Notes: generated by a model not told the origin, from the sequence alone. A stretch of DNA of 64,000 nt from Paraglaciecola sp. T6c (GCF_000014225.1 NC_008228.1:2852001-2916000); one strand, 5' to 3'; counted from the first letter of the stretch, positions 41,541 through 53,753 are shown. A program made the numbers and translations.

Positions 41541-42673
41541 ATGCCTTATATTCATTCCCTTAGTGCTACCGAGTTAGCCAGTAATAGCCAGAAAAAGGTT
41601 ATTGTTGGTATGTCAGGTGGTGTCGATTCTTCTGTTTCAGCCTATATCTTGCTGCAGCAAGGCTATCAAGTTGAAGGCCTTTTCATGAAGAATTGGGAAG
41701 AAGACGACAATGATGAATATTGCGCAGCGGCTGACGATCTAAAAGACGCTCAAGCAGTTGCAGATAAGCTCGGCATAGTATTGCATCAAATTAACTTTGC
41801 GGCAGAGTACTGGGACAACGTGTTTGAATATTTCCTTGAGGAATACAAATCAGGGCGCACGCCGAATCCGGATATCATGTGCAACAAAGAAATTAAGTTT
41901 AAAGCGTTTCTTGAATTCGCCGCAGAAGAACTTGAAGCCGATTACATCGCGACTGGACATTATGTGCGCCGCCGTGAAGTGGATGGCCATTGGCAAATGC
42001 TTCGCGGTATGGATGACAACAAAGACCAAAGCTACTTTTTGTATACCTTAGGCGAACAGCATGTTGGTCAGACGTTATTCCCAATTGGTGATATAGAAAA
42101 ACCACAAGTACGCGAAATTGCTCAAGAACAAGGGCTTATCACCCACGATAAAAAAGACAGCACCGGCATTTGCTTTATTGGTGAGCGTAAATTCACTGAT
42201 TTTCTATCCCAGTACCTCCCTGCGCAGCCCGGCGTTATCGAAACGCCAGAAGGCCAAGAAATTGGCCAGCATCAGGGGCTGATGTATCACACCTTGGGTC
42301 AACGCAAAGGGCTAATGATAGGTGGCATGAAAGAGTTCGGTGACGATCCATGGTACGTGGTTGACAAAGACATGGCGCGTAACGTTTTGATTGTTGGACA
42401 AGGTGCAGACCACCCTCGCCTTTACTCTAACGGTTTAATCGCCAATCAATTGCACTGGGTCGACCGAACGGGACCTACCTCGCCAATGAAATGCAGTGTT
42501 AAGACACGTTATCGCCAGGAAGACATTGCCTGCACACTAACACCAGAACCTGACGGCAACGTGCGTGTTATGTTCGATGAGCCACAAAAAGCAGTGACTC
42601 CTGGGCAATCGGCCGTGTTTTACTTAAATGAAGTCTGCTTAGGTGGCGGGATAATAGAGAGCTATATTCGTTA

Positions 42674-42674
<1 letters not shown>
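41541..42674 (+). CDS. mnmA: tRNA-specific 2-thiouridylase MnmA
   Basis: The protein has 377 residues from the ATG at 41541, where homology begins; an upstream start would add 19 unrelated residues. The PP-loop ATPase motif is [10 protein letters not shown]. The two catalytic cysteines are in NPDIMCNKE and [10 protein letters not shown]. It thiolates U34 of Lys, Glu and Gln tRNAs using sulfur relayed by the Tus proteins. Its stop overlaps hflD by one base (TAATG). Confidence 0.97.
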
Positions 42675-44714
<2,040 letters not shown>

Positions 44715-44727
44715 GATGCAGATTATT

Positions 44728-44750
44728 AGAGGGGAAATCATTCCCCTCTT
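44728..44750 (+). terminator. Terminator after purB
   Basis: AGAGGGGAA-ATCA-TTCCCCTCT, then TTCG. It is a strong stem with a short T-tract, 13 bp after the purB stop. Confidence 0.7.
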
Positions 44751-44847
44751 TCGTGTCTTATCGCACTGCTAGGCCCCCTGAACGCCCAAATTTACACCCC
44801 ACCTTTTTAGCCTATACTCAATTCCTCATGGTCAAACGGAAGACCCT

Positions 44848-46071
44848 ATGGTCACTCAATTATTGCACGCATGGATTTGGTGTGGCATTCCTCAAAATAC
44901 AACGGCTGATATTAACCCAACGCGGATAAGCAATATCATCAGCCTAATGGTGATATTTGTACTTTTGTTGCAAGTGCCCATTATTGTTTATTATTGGCAC
45001 TTCGGTGGCGGATATAAAATAACCTTAGTCGTAAGTCATGGTGCGCTTTTTTGTCTCGTTCCCCTTCTGAATCGTACGGGCTTGCAACGCGAGGCAAAAT
45101 TCATCTTGGTTGGTCTATTTATCAGCTACATCGCGTGGTCAAGTGTTATCTGGCAAGCTAATGTGAACGTACATTACTATTTACTGTTGGGCGTGTTCAT
45201 TTGCCCTTTTATCTTTAACGCCCAAACTATCGCCATGTGGGTATGTATCGAGTCTCACGTCGTTGTTTTTCTTTTGATTGATGGATATTACATTTGGCAA
45301 GTTAACCCGCAATATTTATCTGAATACCATCAGGTCGCCAGTTTTTCCAGTGCCGTTTTTCTCGCCTTATCCTGCACCTTAGCCAGTATGCATGTTGGAC
45401 GAAATATGACGCGAACTCAGCAAAAGCTTTTCATGGCCAATCAACGCTCAGAGGCACTACTGCTTAATATTTTGCCGCGCCCCATCGCCCAGCGCTTAAA
45501 AACCGTACAAGGTAAAATCGCTGACCAATATGATCAAGTCTCAATATGCTTTCTCGATCTCGAAAATTTCAGCTTGCTCGTAAAAACACTTAAGGCGCAA
45601 GCGTTGGTCGACTTACTCGACGACGTTTTTAGTCAATTCGATCGATTAAGTGAACATCATGGATTGGAAAAAATAAAGACCATTGGCGATGGCTACATGG
45701 CAGCAGCTGGTGTGCCTGACATCAACAACGCCCATGCGGTGCAATGTTGCGCTTATGCGTTAGCGGTAAAAGACGCCTTTAGCGCACTACAACATAAATA
45801 TCACTTAACCACTGGGCTACGTATTGGTATTGGCTCAGGGGAAGTCGTAGCAGGCGTTATTGGTCGCAGCAAATTCTGTTACGATTTGTGGGGTGAAGCT
45901 GTTACCCTAGCGGCCAGAATGGAAAGCCACGGTCGAACCGACCAGATTCAAGTGACCCAGTCTACCTACGAAATGGCAAAGCATAAATATTGTTTCGAGC
46001 CACGAGGTGAAGTCAAGATCAAAGGATTGGGGCAAATTAAAACCTATTGGTTGCTTGGGGAAATTGAATAA
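44848..46071 (+). CDS. Membrane class III adenylate cyclase
   Basis: The protein has 407 residues: six predicted membrane spans in residues 25-190, a short linker resembling the cyclase-transducer segment (NQRSEALLLNILPRPIAQRL), and a class III cyclase domain at about 230-400. Metal ligands D237 and D281 are present. Substrate-choice residues K277 and D346 are those of an adenylate, not guanylate, cyclase. The transition-state Arg is R357, but the usual Asn of the VN-x-A-x-R motif is T353. It probably makes cAMP in response to a membrane signal. It is monocistronic. Confidence 0.85.
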   Translation: MVTQLLHAWIWCGIPQNTTADINPTRISNIISLMVIFVLLLQVPIIVYYWHFGGGYKITLVVSHGALFCLVPLLNRTGLQREAKFILVGLFISYIAWSSVIWQANVNVHYYLLLGVFICPFIFNAQTIAMWVCIESHVVVFLLIDGYYIWQVNPQYLSEYHQVASFSSAVFLALSCTLASMHVGRNMTRTQQKLFMANQRSEALLLNILPRPIAQRLKTVQGKIADQYDQVSICFLDLENFSLLVKTLKAQALVDLLDDVFSQFDRLSEHHGLEKIKTIGDGYMAAAGVPDINNAHAVQCCAYALAVKDAFSALQHKYHLTTGLRIGIGSGEVVAGVIGRSKFCYDLWGEAVTLAARMESHGRTDQIQVTQSTYEMAKHKYCFEPRGEVKIKGLGQIKTYWLLGEIE

Positions 46072-46137
46072 CCCCTTTTCCATTCATCCTATTTTCAGCG
46101 CACTATAACGTTATAAGGCACAAGGGTTTTTCACACG

Positions 46138-47307
46138 ATGTACGTATTTGATAACTTTGATCCAACACTATTTTTAGACTCTCACTGGCAAAAACGCCCA
46201 GTCGTGTTTAAAGGGGCATTTTCGCAATTTGTAGACCCTCTTGATGAAAATGAGCTCGCGGGCTTAGCCCAAGACCCAAGGATAGATTCGCGAATAGTGT
46301 CATCTGAAAATGCCAACTGGCACGTTCAACACGGGCCAATCAGTGACTTCGAACATGCCTGCCAAGGTAGCTGGAGTCTGTTAGTACAAAGTGTTGATCA
46401 ACATGTTGATGAAGCTGACGCCCTTATTCGCATGTTTAATTTTATCCCCTACTGGCGCTTAGACGATCTAATGGTGAGCTTTTCCAATACCGGGGCCGGC
46501 GTAGGTCCTCATTTGGACCAATACGATGTATTTATTATTCAAGGTAAAGGCAGCAGGCGCTGGCAAGCGGGTAAACGAGGCGAGTATTCAACTTACCACC
46601 CCCATCCAGATCTCAGTCAAATACAGGGATTTACCCCTATCATAGATGAGGTACTGCATTCGGGAGATATGCTATATATCCCGGCAGGTTGCCCACATAA
46701 TGGTGTCGCATTAGAAGACTGCATGAATTATTCAGTAGGCTTTCGCGCGCCGACCCAACAAGATTTACTCTCGTCACTAGCGGATTACAGTATCGATTTA
46801 GGCATATTTAAAAAACGCTACCAAGACAAAGGATTAACCCCTAGATTTGATCCCAGTGAATTAGCACAAGAGGAAATACATAGTTTCCGGAATATGCTGC
46901 ATGACGCTATCGACTCCCCTGATTTCACGCGTTGGCTGACTTCTCACTTCAGTGATACTCAACTAAATCAGGGTTACGATGAGCAACACAACCCAGATTA
47001 TTCTTTACAAGAAATATTAGTATTATTCCAACAGCAAACAGTGTTTGAGCGTCAACCTGGCATACGCCCTATTTACTTAGCGCAATCGGATGAGAACACA
47101 TCATTGGAGTTCTTTATTGAAGGCCAAGCATTTTTTGCTCCACCGGAGCATGCTCAAGCAGTGCGAGCATTTCTTCAATCGGCTTCGTGGCAATTTGATT
47201 TGCACAGTGATAAGGGCACCGCTGTCACGATCAATCACTTTTGGGTACAGCTTATAAGCGAATTGGTTAACGCTGGCGCCTGGTTACCTCAAGAAGAAAT
47301 GTTTTAG
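46138..47307 (+). CDS. roxA: Ribosomal protein L16 3-hydroxylase RoxA-like
   Basis: This JmjC/cupin oxygenase has 389 residues, against about 373 in E. coli YcfD. The iron ligands are in GPHLDQYDVF (His and Asp) and PAGCPHNG (His). A winged C-terminal domain follows. The family uses Fe(II) and 2-oxoglutarate to hydroxylate an arginine of ribosomal protein L16 (uL16). It stands alone between the cyclase gene and a lipoprotein gene. Confidence 0.93.
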   Translation: MYVFDNFDPTLFLDSHWQKRPVVFKGAFSQFVDPLDENELAGLAQDPRIDSRIVSSENANWHVQHGPISDFEHACQGSWSLLVQSVDQHVDEADALIRMFNFIPYWRLDDLMVSFSNTGAGVGPHLDQYDVFIIQGKGSRRWQAGKRGEYSTYHPHPDLSQIQGFTPIIDEVLHSGDMLYIPAGCPHNGVALEDCMNYSVGFRAPTQQDLLSSLADYSIDLGIFKKRYQDKGLTPRFDPSELAQEEIHSFRNMLHDAIDSPDFTRWLTSHFSDTQLNQGYDEQHNPDYSLQEILVLFQQQTVFERQPGIRPIYLAQSDENTSLEFFIEGQAFFAPPEHAQAVRAFLQSASWQFDLHSDKGTAVTINHFWVQLISELVNAGAWLPQEEMF

Positions 47308-47394
47308 CGCTCAAGTATCTCAGTAGCGCTGAACAGTAAAATCGCTACGAGCCATTGCAGTGCACGCTATAGTATTACTCTCGGTGTTTCTGTG

Positions 47395-47440
47395 CTCGGT
47401 AACTTTCAATACTCGGCAACTTTCAATACTCGGTAACTTT
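47395..47440. repeat. 17-bp tandem repeat, 2.7 copies
   Basis: The unit CTCGGYAACTTTCAATA occurs at 47395-47411 and 47412-47428, with a partial third copy from 47429. It lies in the gap between convergent roxA and the DUF6279 gene. Confidence 0.85.
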
Positions 47441-47457
47441 GCGCACGGCAACGGCTA

Positions 47458-48300
47458 TCAATCTTCTTGCAAGTCGCTTATGTCCTCAATTAAATCGTCG
47501 ATTTCATTGAGGGCCTTTTTCTTTTGCTTTGGGCTTAGCGATTGGCCTAATGCCTCAAGCATCGATGCGTACACTTGATTGTTATGGGCTGATATAGCCA
47601 TCAGTTCGTCACTTTGGTATTGCTCAGGGTGGGACAAAAGCGCTAAAAAGCGCGACGTAAAGTCTTCTTCATGGCGCGAGTTGAGTAACATATCGTAGGC
47701 AGCCTGCTGGATACGTTGACGATAATCCATCCATAAATCAAAGCTACTTTTAAAGTCATCAGCGTAATTCACCACTATCTCTTTTTGTGCTTTGCTTAGC
47801 TTTCCTATGAACTCTTTAACGTTATCCTGAGTATCTTCAATGTTCTTTTCTAATCGTTCGTCAAATGTGCGATCCGCGCGTTTTTCAATGCGCTCTTCAT
47901 TTTGCTTCTGTATTTGAGCAAACAGATCGTTGACTTGTTCATCGGTTAATTTTGGGGCTAAATTAACAAGTTCAGGACTAACATGATCTCTAAAGCGTAC
48001 CCAATGCTGTTTGCCTTCTTCAAAATGATTCAACCACTGGGCCTTGTTAACATGCCCCGCAGAAACCTGTTGATAAACCGTTTGTAGGTGCGCTTTATAC
48101 TCACTCAGTTCGTCTTGACGATGCCAATGCATCCATTGTTCAACGTGGTTATCTAAAAGTGATTTCTGACTTTTATCCAGCTCCACGTAGTCGTCTATGT
48201 ACCAATACATTAGCCAATCTATATTGTTATAAGCGAACTTTGAGCTACACCCTGTAAGTAGCATACCAAGGGTAAAAACGACTAAAATTAATTTATTCAT
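47458..48300 (-). CDS. DUF6279-like lipoprotein
   Basis: The protein has 280 residues from the ATG at 48300. The signal peptide ends in the lipobox LLTGC followed by SSKFAYNN. The mature part is helical and highly charged, with DWLMYWYIDDYVELDKSQK near its start, a motif I associate with the DUF6279 family. Lipoprotein sorting residues after Cys are Ser-Ser, compatible with outer-membrane targeting. Function unknown. Confidence 0.75.
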   Translation of the reverse strand: MNKLILVVFTLGMLLTGCSSKFAYNNIDWLMYWYIDDYVELDKSQKSLLDNHVEQWMHWHRQDELSEYKAHLQTVYQQVSAGHVNKAQWLNHFEEGKQHWVRFRDHVSPELVNLAPKLTDEQVNDLFAQIQKQNEERIEKRADRTFDERLEKNIEDTQDNVKEFIGKLSKAQKEIVVNYADDFKSSFDLWMDYRQRIQQAAYDMLLNSRHEEDFTSRFLALLSHPEQYQSDELMAISAHNNQVYASMLEALGQSLSPKQKKKALNEIDDLIEDISDLQED

Positions 48301-48405
48301 GTCTGTCTCAATCACGCAGGTGAACTAATACCCGAATATAACCATTTAGCCACTCGAAGTCGTGACAATTTCGCCTACTCACTCTACTCTGATTGTTACT
48401 AAATA

Positions 48406-49224
48406 TTAGCTATTAATCATATTCTTAACGTTATCCCTGTGGCTTCGGCTGACCTTTAACTCGGTACCATTGGATAAAATTAAGTGGTATTCGCCACTGA
48501 TATGACTGACGAGTTTTTGCACATATTTGATATTCACTATGGCTGAGCGATGCACTCTTACGAATATGCGCGGATCCAACTCTTCTTCTAACTCTTTCAT
48601 GGTACGGCGCATAATATGTGTTTGCTCTAGCGCATGTACACACATGTAATCGCCAGCGGCATCTATCCATTGAATTTCAGCGACGGCGACACGCGTTACT
48701 TCTGTGCCATCTTTAATCGCTAACACATCACCGTATTGCGTGGTATTGAGCGCTTCACCACTGGCTAATCGGCGTAAAATATCCTCGCAATCGTCCCCAG
48801 TAAAATCAGCCACTACTTTGGCCAGCGTTTGCTTATGATCTGACTCACTGTGCAACATCACGTGACTGATGACTTTATCTACCGCTGCACGCAAACGTTT
48901 CTCATCAACGGGTTTGAGCACATAATCTAGCGCATGCGCATCAAATGCCTTTATTGCATATGTGTCATAAGCGGTCACAAAGATAATCATGGGTACAGGC
49001 TGGTTAAGCTCACGCAACTTGTTGATCACTTGAAAGCCGTTTAAGCCTGGCATTTGAATATCGAGGAAAATGAGGTCTGGGCGTAACTGCGGAATGAGGG
49101 TCACCGCTTCAAGTCCGTTTTTACACTGGGCAACGAGATTAATTTCTTCGAACTGACCCAAGCGTATCGCTAAGCCTTTGCGCGCTAGAGGCTCGTCGTC
49201 GATAACAATAGTGTTAATTTTCAT
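48406..49224 (-). CDS. LytTR-family response regulator
   Basis: The protein has 272 residues from the ATG at 49224. The receiver domain (1-120) has the acidic pair DDEP at 9-12 and phosphoacceptor D55 in LIFLDIQMPG. A LytTR DNA-binding domain fills the C-terminal 100 residues (IQWIDAAGDYMCVHA, IFVRVHRSAIVN). It overlaps the upstream histidine kinase gene by 11 bases, so the pair is a dedicated two-component system. Target genes are not evident; LytTR sites are direct repeats spaced by about one helical turn. Confidence 0.93.
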   Translation of the reverse strand: MKINTIVIDDEPLARKGLAIRLGQFEEINLVAQCKNGLEAVTLIPQLRPDLIFLDIQMPGLNGFQVINKLRELNQPVPMIIFVTAYDTYAIKAFDAHALDYVLKPVDEKRLRAAVDKVISHVMLHSESDHKQTLAKVVADFTGDDCEDILRRLASGEALNTTQYGDVLAIKDGTEVTRVAVAEIQWIDAAGDYMCVHALEQTHIMRRTMKELEEELDPRIFVRVHRSAIVNIKYVQKLVSHISGEYHLILSNGTELKVSRSHRDNVKNMINS

Positions 49225-50296
49225 GCACTGCTTCTTGTGTCTCAAATGGGATACGAATAAACACTTTTATACCAGAAGGCTGGCTATTAGAAATACTAAA
49301 AGAGAAATCATTTTTGTATAACGAGTCCAAACGCTCTTGAATATTTTGCAGACCCACGCCATTTTCGCGATACATTTGGCCTTCTTCAATGTCCGCCCCT
49401 GGCCCATTATCGGTCACTTCTAGCATCAGATCTCGGCCAAATACTTTAGCTGAAATCGCAATACAGCCACCCTCTTCTAATTTTGAAATAGCATATTTAA
49501 TTGAGTTTTCGATTAATGGCTGCAAAATCAAGCTAGGCACTAATGCTTCATTTGCACTGGGTTGAATGTCCCAAATAACAGTCAAACGGTCTTCAAAGCG
49601 CACTTTTTCGATGGCTAAATAAAGGGTTAATGCCTCAATTTCTTGGCGTAATGGCACTTTTTTTATAGGGTCTTTATCTAGGGAATAGCGCAAAAAGTCG
49701 CTGAGGCGAGTTACCATAGACTCAGCGGTTTTGTTGTCTTTCATTAAAATCAGTGTCGAAATGGCGTTTAAGGTATTAAACAAAAAATGCGGATTAAGCT
49801 GGTAACGTAACATCTTGATGTGTGCTTGATGCGCCATGGTGGATGCTCTGAGGCTATTTTGTTTTTCTTTAAGCAACATTTGGTAGTTTTTAATACCAAA
49901 ATAGAGCCCAGTCCAGCAGCCAATCATGATTAAGGAATTCACCGTATTGGTAAAATACATGTACCATTCTTCAGGACGATATCCCTTTTTATATATTTCC
50001 CAATAGTTGATGTTTTTCACTAATGCCCACATTAGCGCAATCGTATACACGCTAACGAACACCACCATCAACATTTTCAACGGGCTGAGCTTCATAGCGC
50101 GGGCGTAAATGTAACGCAAAGGAATGGTCAATAACCAACCCGCATAGGCATTTAAGATAATCACGAACAGCCAAATACTGCGCATATCGTGCAGGAAAGA
50201 ACCTATATAATAAATTACCGCGAAACCACACCACCCAAGCGTGTGTAGCGTCCAAAACATTCGTTCACGGGTGTCAAATAACGCCTGCCACTTCAT
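49214..50296 (-). CDS. LytS/YehU-type sensor histidine kinase
   Basis: The protein has 360 residues with about four membrane spans in residues 15-140. The His_kinase domain follows, with the phosphoacceptor in LRYQLNPHFLFNTLN, and an HATPase_c domain (LIENSIKYAI, DNGPGADIE, GVGLQNIQERL) ends it. No extracytoplasmic sensor domain is present, so the signal is probably sensed in the membrane. It is paired with the LytTR regulator downstream. Confidence 0.93.
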   Translation of the reverse strand: MKWQALFDTRERMFWTLHTLGWCGFAVIYYIGSFLHDMRSIWLFVIILNAYAGWLLTIPLRYIYARAMKLSPLKMLMVVFVSVYTIALMWALVKNINYWEIYKKGYRPEEWYMYFTNTVNSLIMIGCWTGLYFGIKNYQMLLKEKQNSLRASTMAHQAHIKMLRYQLNPHFLFNTLNAISTLILMKDNKTAESMVTRLSDFLRYSLDKDPIKKVPLRQEIEALTLYLAIEKVRFEDRLTVIWDIQPSANEALVPSLILQPLIENSIKYAISKLEEGGCIAISAKVFGRDLMLEVTDNGPGADIEEGQMYRENGVGLQNIQERLDSLYKNDFSFSISNSQPSGIKVFIRIPFETQEAVHEN

Positions 50297-50432
50297 TTAA
50301 GAAACACCATTAAAATCCAATCAAATCACGATTATACGGGAAAGAAGAAGCAAGTGCTGACGGTTGGGCGTGCGCCCTTCCCCGTTTATCGCATCTTGAG
50401 AGCTATTATCGCTCAAAACGGGGATGAGGTGT

Positions 50433-50894
50433 TTAGTACGCGATATTCATGCGTTTAAGCCAATGTACCCACCACCAAGCAGGCCCTACGAGTAAAAACT
50501 GCACATCCTTGAAAAAGGACGGGCTTTTACCTTCGATTTTGTGACCCACAAACTGCAGGATCCACATCACCACAAAGATAGCCAAACAGACAATCCATAC
50601 TTCGTATATTGAGCTTTCAATCAGCATAATTCCGTATAAAGACACGACGCTCAATAGGGTCATAGCGGCCCCAATTGGGCCTGATAATCGAAAGTAGTAC
50701 ACCAGCATTGGAATGACCGCAATGTGCGCCCACGTCACATCGAAGTGCATCAACAGTTCAGGGCGAGGAATAGACCACAGTAGCCCCAACGTAACAAAGT
50801 AAATTGCCGGCACGGCAATCGCGTGAATTAAGATATTGAGCTTATTGGTATGGCTGTGACCATACTCGTTCAACAGGATTTCTATACGGCGCAT
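50433..50894 (-). CDS. Mpo1-like (DUF962) membrane protein
   Basis: This protein of 153 residues has four or five membrane spans. Conserved His motifs typical of the Mpo1/YGL010w family are visible: EYGHSHTNKLNILIHAIAVP at the N-terminus and QFVGHKIEGKSPSFF near the C-terminus. Yeast Mpo1 is an Fe(II)-dependent dioxygenase that shortens 2-hydroxy fatty acids. The bacterial substrate is unknown. The ATG at 50894 is preferred over a GTG two codons upstream. Confidence 0.85.
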   Translation of the reverse strand: MRRIEILLNEYGHSHTNKLNILIHAIAVPAIYFVTLGLLWSIPRPELLMHFDVTWAHIAVIPMLVYYFRLSGPIGAAMTLLSVVSLYGIMLIESSIYEVWIVCLAIFVVMWILQFVGHKIEGKSPSFFKDVQFLLVGPAWWWVHWLKRMNIAY

Positions 50895-50986
50895 GTACAC
50901 TCTCGCTCTATTTTTAACAATAATTTAACAGTTGGCTTGAGGATACCGAAAACCTAATGTCCCGTCTATCCGCCTTTTTGCCAATG

Positions 50987-51664
50987 CTATCCGGTATTGA
51001 TTAATAGTTGGCTCAGCAGCTTGGCCACGTCATTTTCATCATCGCAAAATTGGATCCCGAAATAATGCCGAGTATCATCCTCTTTCTTATTTCGCACATG
51101 ACCGGACAAACTGATGTCATCCCCCTCTGAATTTGGTATCAGTAACTCAAGCTCCTGATCCACAGTTGGCTTTACCCCTTTTGCGTCGCGCCCAATACTG
51201 ATCATACACCCCTGATTCGAAATATCGCGCACCAAACAAGGTACTATGTGGCTGCGCTCTTGGCTATCAATTAACAACGCAGCGATGCGTGTCTGGGCTC
51301 GCTGTTCAGCGCGTAAACCGTGACTTTGAATACTTTCCGGGAATGAGGTAAATACCAACTTAGATGGCCGGGTGATCACTATGATTATTTTGACTTTGAA
51401 TGCGACTATCTCTCCCGTTTCATCTTCTAAAATGCAGCGCACAATCATAGTATTATTCATGTAAATTGCGCCACCAAGACCTGCCCACTTGTTCTCATCA
51501 GGGAATCGGAAGATCAGATTTCGGCTCCCGTCTATGCCTACGAATTCCGTTTTTACTCGTCTTTTTAATGTTGGCGAGTGAATTTGCAAGTCTACAATCA
51601 TGCCCGGTCGCATCGATCGCAGCTTAAATAAATCATCACTTGATAGCCCGCTATTGTGTGGCAA
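50987..51664 (-). CDS. PilZ domain protein (YcgR-like layout)
   Basis: The protein has 225 residues. An N-terminal YcgR-like beta domain (GMIVDLQIHSP, TEFVGIDGSRNLIFRFP) is followed by a PilZ domain starting near residue 118. The cyclic-di-GMP contacts are recognisable as R-x-x-x-R (RAEQRAQTR) and D-x-S-x-x-G (DISNQG). It likely links c-di-GMP levels to motility or surface behaviour. The target is not identified because no flagellar gene is near. Confidence 0.87.
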   Translation of the reverse strand: MPHNSGLSSDDLFKLRSMRPGMIVDLQIHSPTLKRRVKTEFVGIDGSRNLIFRFPDENKWAGLGGAIYMNNTMIVRCILEDETGEIVAFKVKIIIVITRPSKLVFTSFPESIQSHGLRAEQRAQTRIAALLIDSQERSHIVPCLVRDISNQGCMISIGRDAKGVKPTVDQELELLIPNSEGDDISLSGHVRNKKEDDTRHYFGIQFCDDENDVAKLLSQLLINTG

Positions 51665-51829
51665 AGGTCAAATATCCTGTAGTATCAAAAACAAAGTAAA
51701 CTGTACTTTGTCCATTTAACGTAAAATTTACTTTAATATAAAGTGTTTTCGTAAAGATTCATCCTCAAATTGAATTTATTCAATGCGAATCGACTTCAGT
51801 CATCTCCATGTTTTTTAAGGTTTTAGTTC

Positions 51830-53680
51830 ATGCTTCAACATTCTGCTGATATCCACTACACCCTCAACGTTTCTTCTCTTGCCGGGCATATGCTAGACGT
51901 CTCATTACAGATTAATATGCCCTCAAGTGATGGTCATGAACTGACGTTACCCGCTTGGATACCCGGCAGTTACATGATCAGGGATTTCGCGAAAAATATC
52001 GTTGAAATATCCGCTCAAGACGCCCAAGGTCAGGCATTATCGATACATAAACTAGATAAACAAACTTGGAAGCTGCCAGCAAACTCTGGCCCAATAACGG
52101 TAAATTACAGTGTTTACGCGTTTGATTTATCGGTACGCAGTGCTTACGTATTTGACGATTTTGCCTTTTTTAACGGCACAAGTACTTTCCTAGCGATCAA
52201 AGAGCACCGCGAAGCACCTGTGCTAGTGACCCTAATCAGGCCTGAACAGGCCCAATGTAAGCATTGGCGAGTGGCAACTACCTTGCCCCTTGCTAGAGCC
52301 ACCGAGCATCACGATTTCGGGGACTACTGCGCTGACAATTACAACGACTTGATAGACCATCCCATTTTAATGGGAAATTACGATATCGTGCCTTTTGACG
52401 TTGTTACCCCAGTCGCCAGCACCTCTTCACAACAAAGCGCTGAACATATCTGTCACTTTGAGTTAATTCTGGCCGGCGGACACCGCAGCGATACCCAACG
52501 CATGGCAGCAGACTTGCGTAAACTCTGCGCCCATCATTTCACCTTATTCGGCGATACGCCGCCCGTTGAGCGCTATCTGTTTATCACCATGCTAACAGGC
52601 AAAGATTTTGGCGGCCTTGAGCATATGTCTTCTACAGCACTGCTTTACAGCAGAGATGATTTACCCAGTACCGCCCAAGCAGATCACATGCCTGATGGTT
52701 ATCGTACTTTTTTGAGTTTATGCAGCCACGAATTTCTGCATACTTGGCATGTAAAACGTACCAAACCCGCTGCGCTGCAGGCCAGCAACCTTAGTTATGA
52801 AGCGTATACTCCCCAACTATGGATTTACGAAGGCTTCACCAGTTACTACGACGATTTAAGCCTTACCCGCAGCCATGTGACCAACAATGAAAGCTATTTA
52901 GAAGTATTAGGCCAAACGCTTACGCGTTTAGAGCGTAATGCGGGTCGCTTTAAACAAACCGTCACAGCCTCAAGCTTTGACGCCTGGACCAAGTTCTATC
53001 AACAAGATGCTAGCGCCATCAACAACATTGTCAGTTATTATGTCAAAGGGGCTGTTATCGCGCTGTGTCTTGATTTGCACATACGCGCGGCAAGTCAACA
53101 CACCAAAAGCTTAGACGATGTCATGCGTTACTTATGGCAGCACCATGGCAAAATGAATATAGGCACGCCGGATGACATTATTCAACATATCGTACTCAAC
53201 GAAATGGGTTTACCACTCGCTGCGTTCCTGCAAGATGCATTGCACACAATCAAAGAGCTCCCGGTCAGCCACCTATTGCATGACTTTGGGGTGACATTGC
53301 ACAAGCGCCCACGTATTGATGCCAGCGATGCGGGTGGAAAGCCTGCTCCTCGGGTCCAAAAAACTCAGTTTGGCGCAGCCTTTAAAGCTGCAGACACCGG
53401 GGTATTAGTGACCCAAGTTAGCGAAAATACGCCAGCCTATAACGCTGGACTACAAGTGGGCGATCAGCTGATCAGTTTTGATGACTGGCAAGTGTCCGCT
53501 GCAAACTTACTGACAATTTATAATCAATATGCTGCCAAAAGTAACGTGACGTTAACGGCTCTGCGTCACCAACGGCTTAAACAAATTGACCTCACCGTAG
53601 AAAATGCCTCGCTAGACACGATTTACTTGACCATATCGGATGCGCAAAAGTTGAAAAACTGGCTGCCTGTGAGCAAATAA
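51830..53680 (+). CDS. M61 glycyl aminopeptidase-family protein with PDZ domain
   Basis: This 616-residue protein has an N-terminal beta domain (LTLPAWIPGSYMIRDFAKN is a family hallmark). The catalytic zinc domain has SHEFLHTWHVKRTKP (HExxH) and a downstream Glu in WIYEGFTSYY. A PDZ domain lies at about 510-600 (DTGVLVTQVSENTPAYNAGL). M61 enzymes are aminopeptidases with preference for Gly or Ala N-termini. I see no signal peptide, so it is probably cytoplasmic. Confidence 0.93.
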   Translation: MLQHSADIHYTLNVSSLAGHMLDVSLQINMPSSDGHELTLPAWIPGSYMIRDFAKNIVEISAQDAQGQALSIHKLDKQTWKLPANSGPITVNYSVYAFDLSVRSAYVFDDFAFFNGTSTFLAIKEHREAPVLVTLIRPEQAQCKHWRVATTLPLARATEHHDFGDYCADNYNDLIDHPILMGNYDIVPFDVVTPVASTSSQQSAEHICHFELILAGGHRSDTQRMAADLRKLCAHHFTLFGDTPPVERYLFITMLTGKDFGGLEHMSSTALLYSRDDLPSTAQADHMPDGYRTFLSLCSHEFLHTWHVKRTKPAALQASNLSYEAYTPQLWIYEGFTSYYDDLSLTRSHVTNNESYLEVLGQTLTRLERNAGRFKQTVTASSFDAWTKFYQQDASAINNIVSYYVKGAVIALCLDLHIRAASQHTKSLDDVMRYLWQHHGKMNIGTPDDIIQHIVLNEMGLPLAAFLQDALHTIKELPVSHLLHDFGVTLHKRPRIDASDAGGKPAPRVQKTQFGAAFKAADTGVLVTQVSENTPAYNAGLQVGDQLISFDDWQVSAANLLTIYNQYAAKSNVTLTALRHQRLKQIDLTVENASLDTIYLTISDAQKLKNWLPVSK

Positions 53681-53753
53681 AACGCTGCCCTCATGGTGAT
53701 GCTCCCCGTAAAGAGAACAGCAAAATCACCAAGAAGGGTAGTTAATCCTGGCC

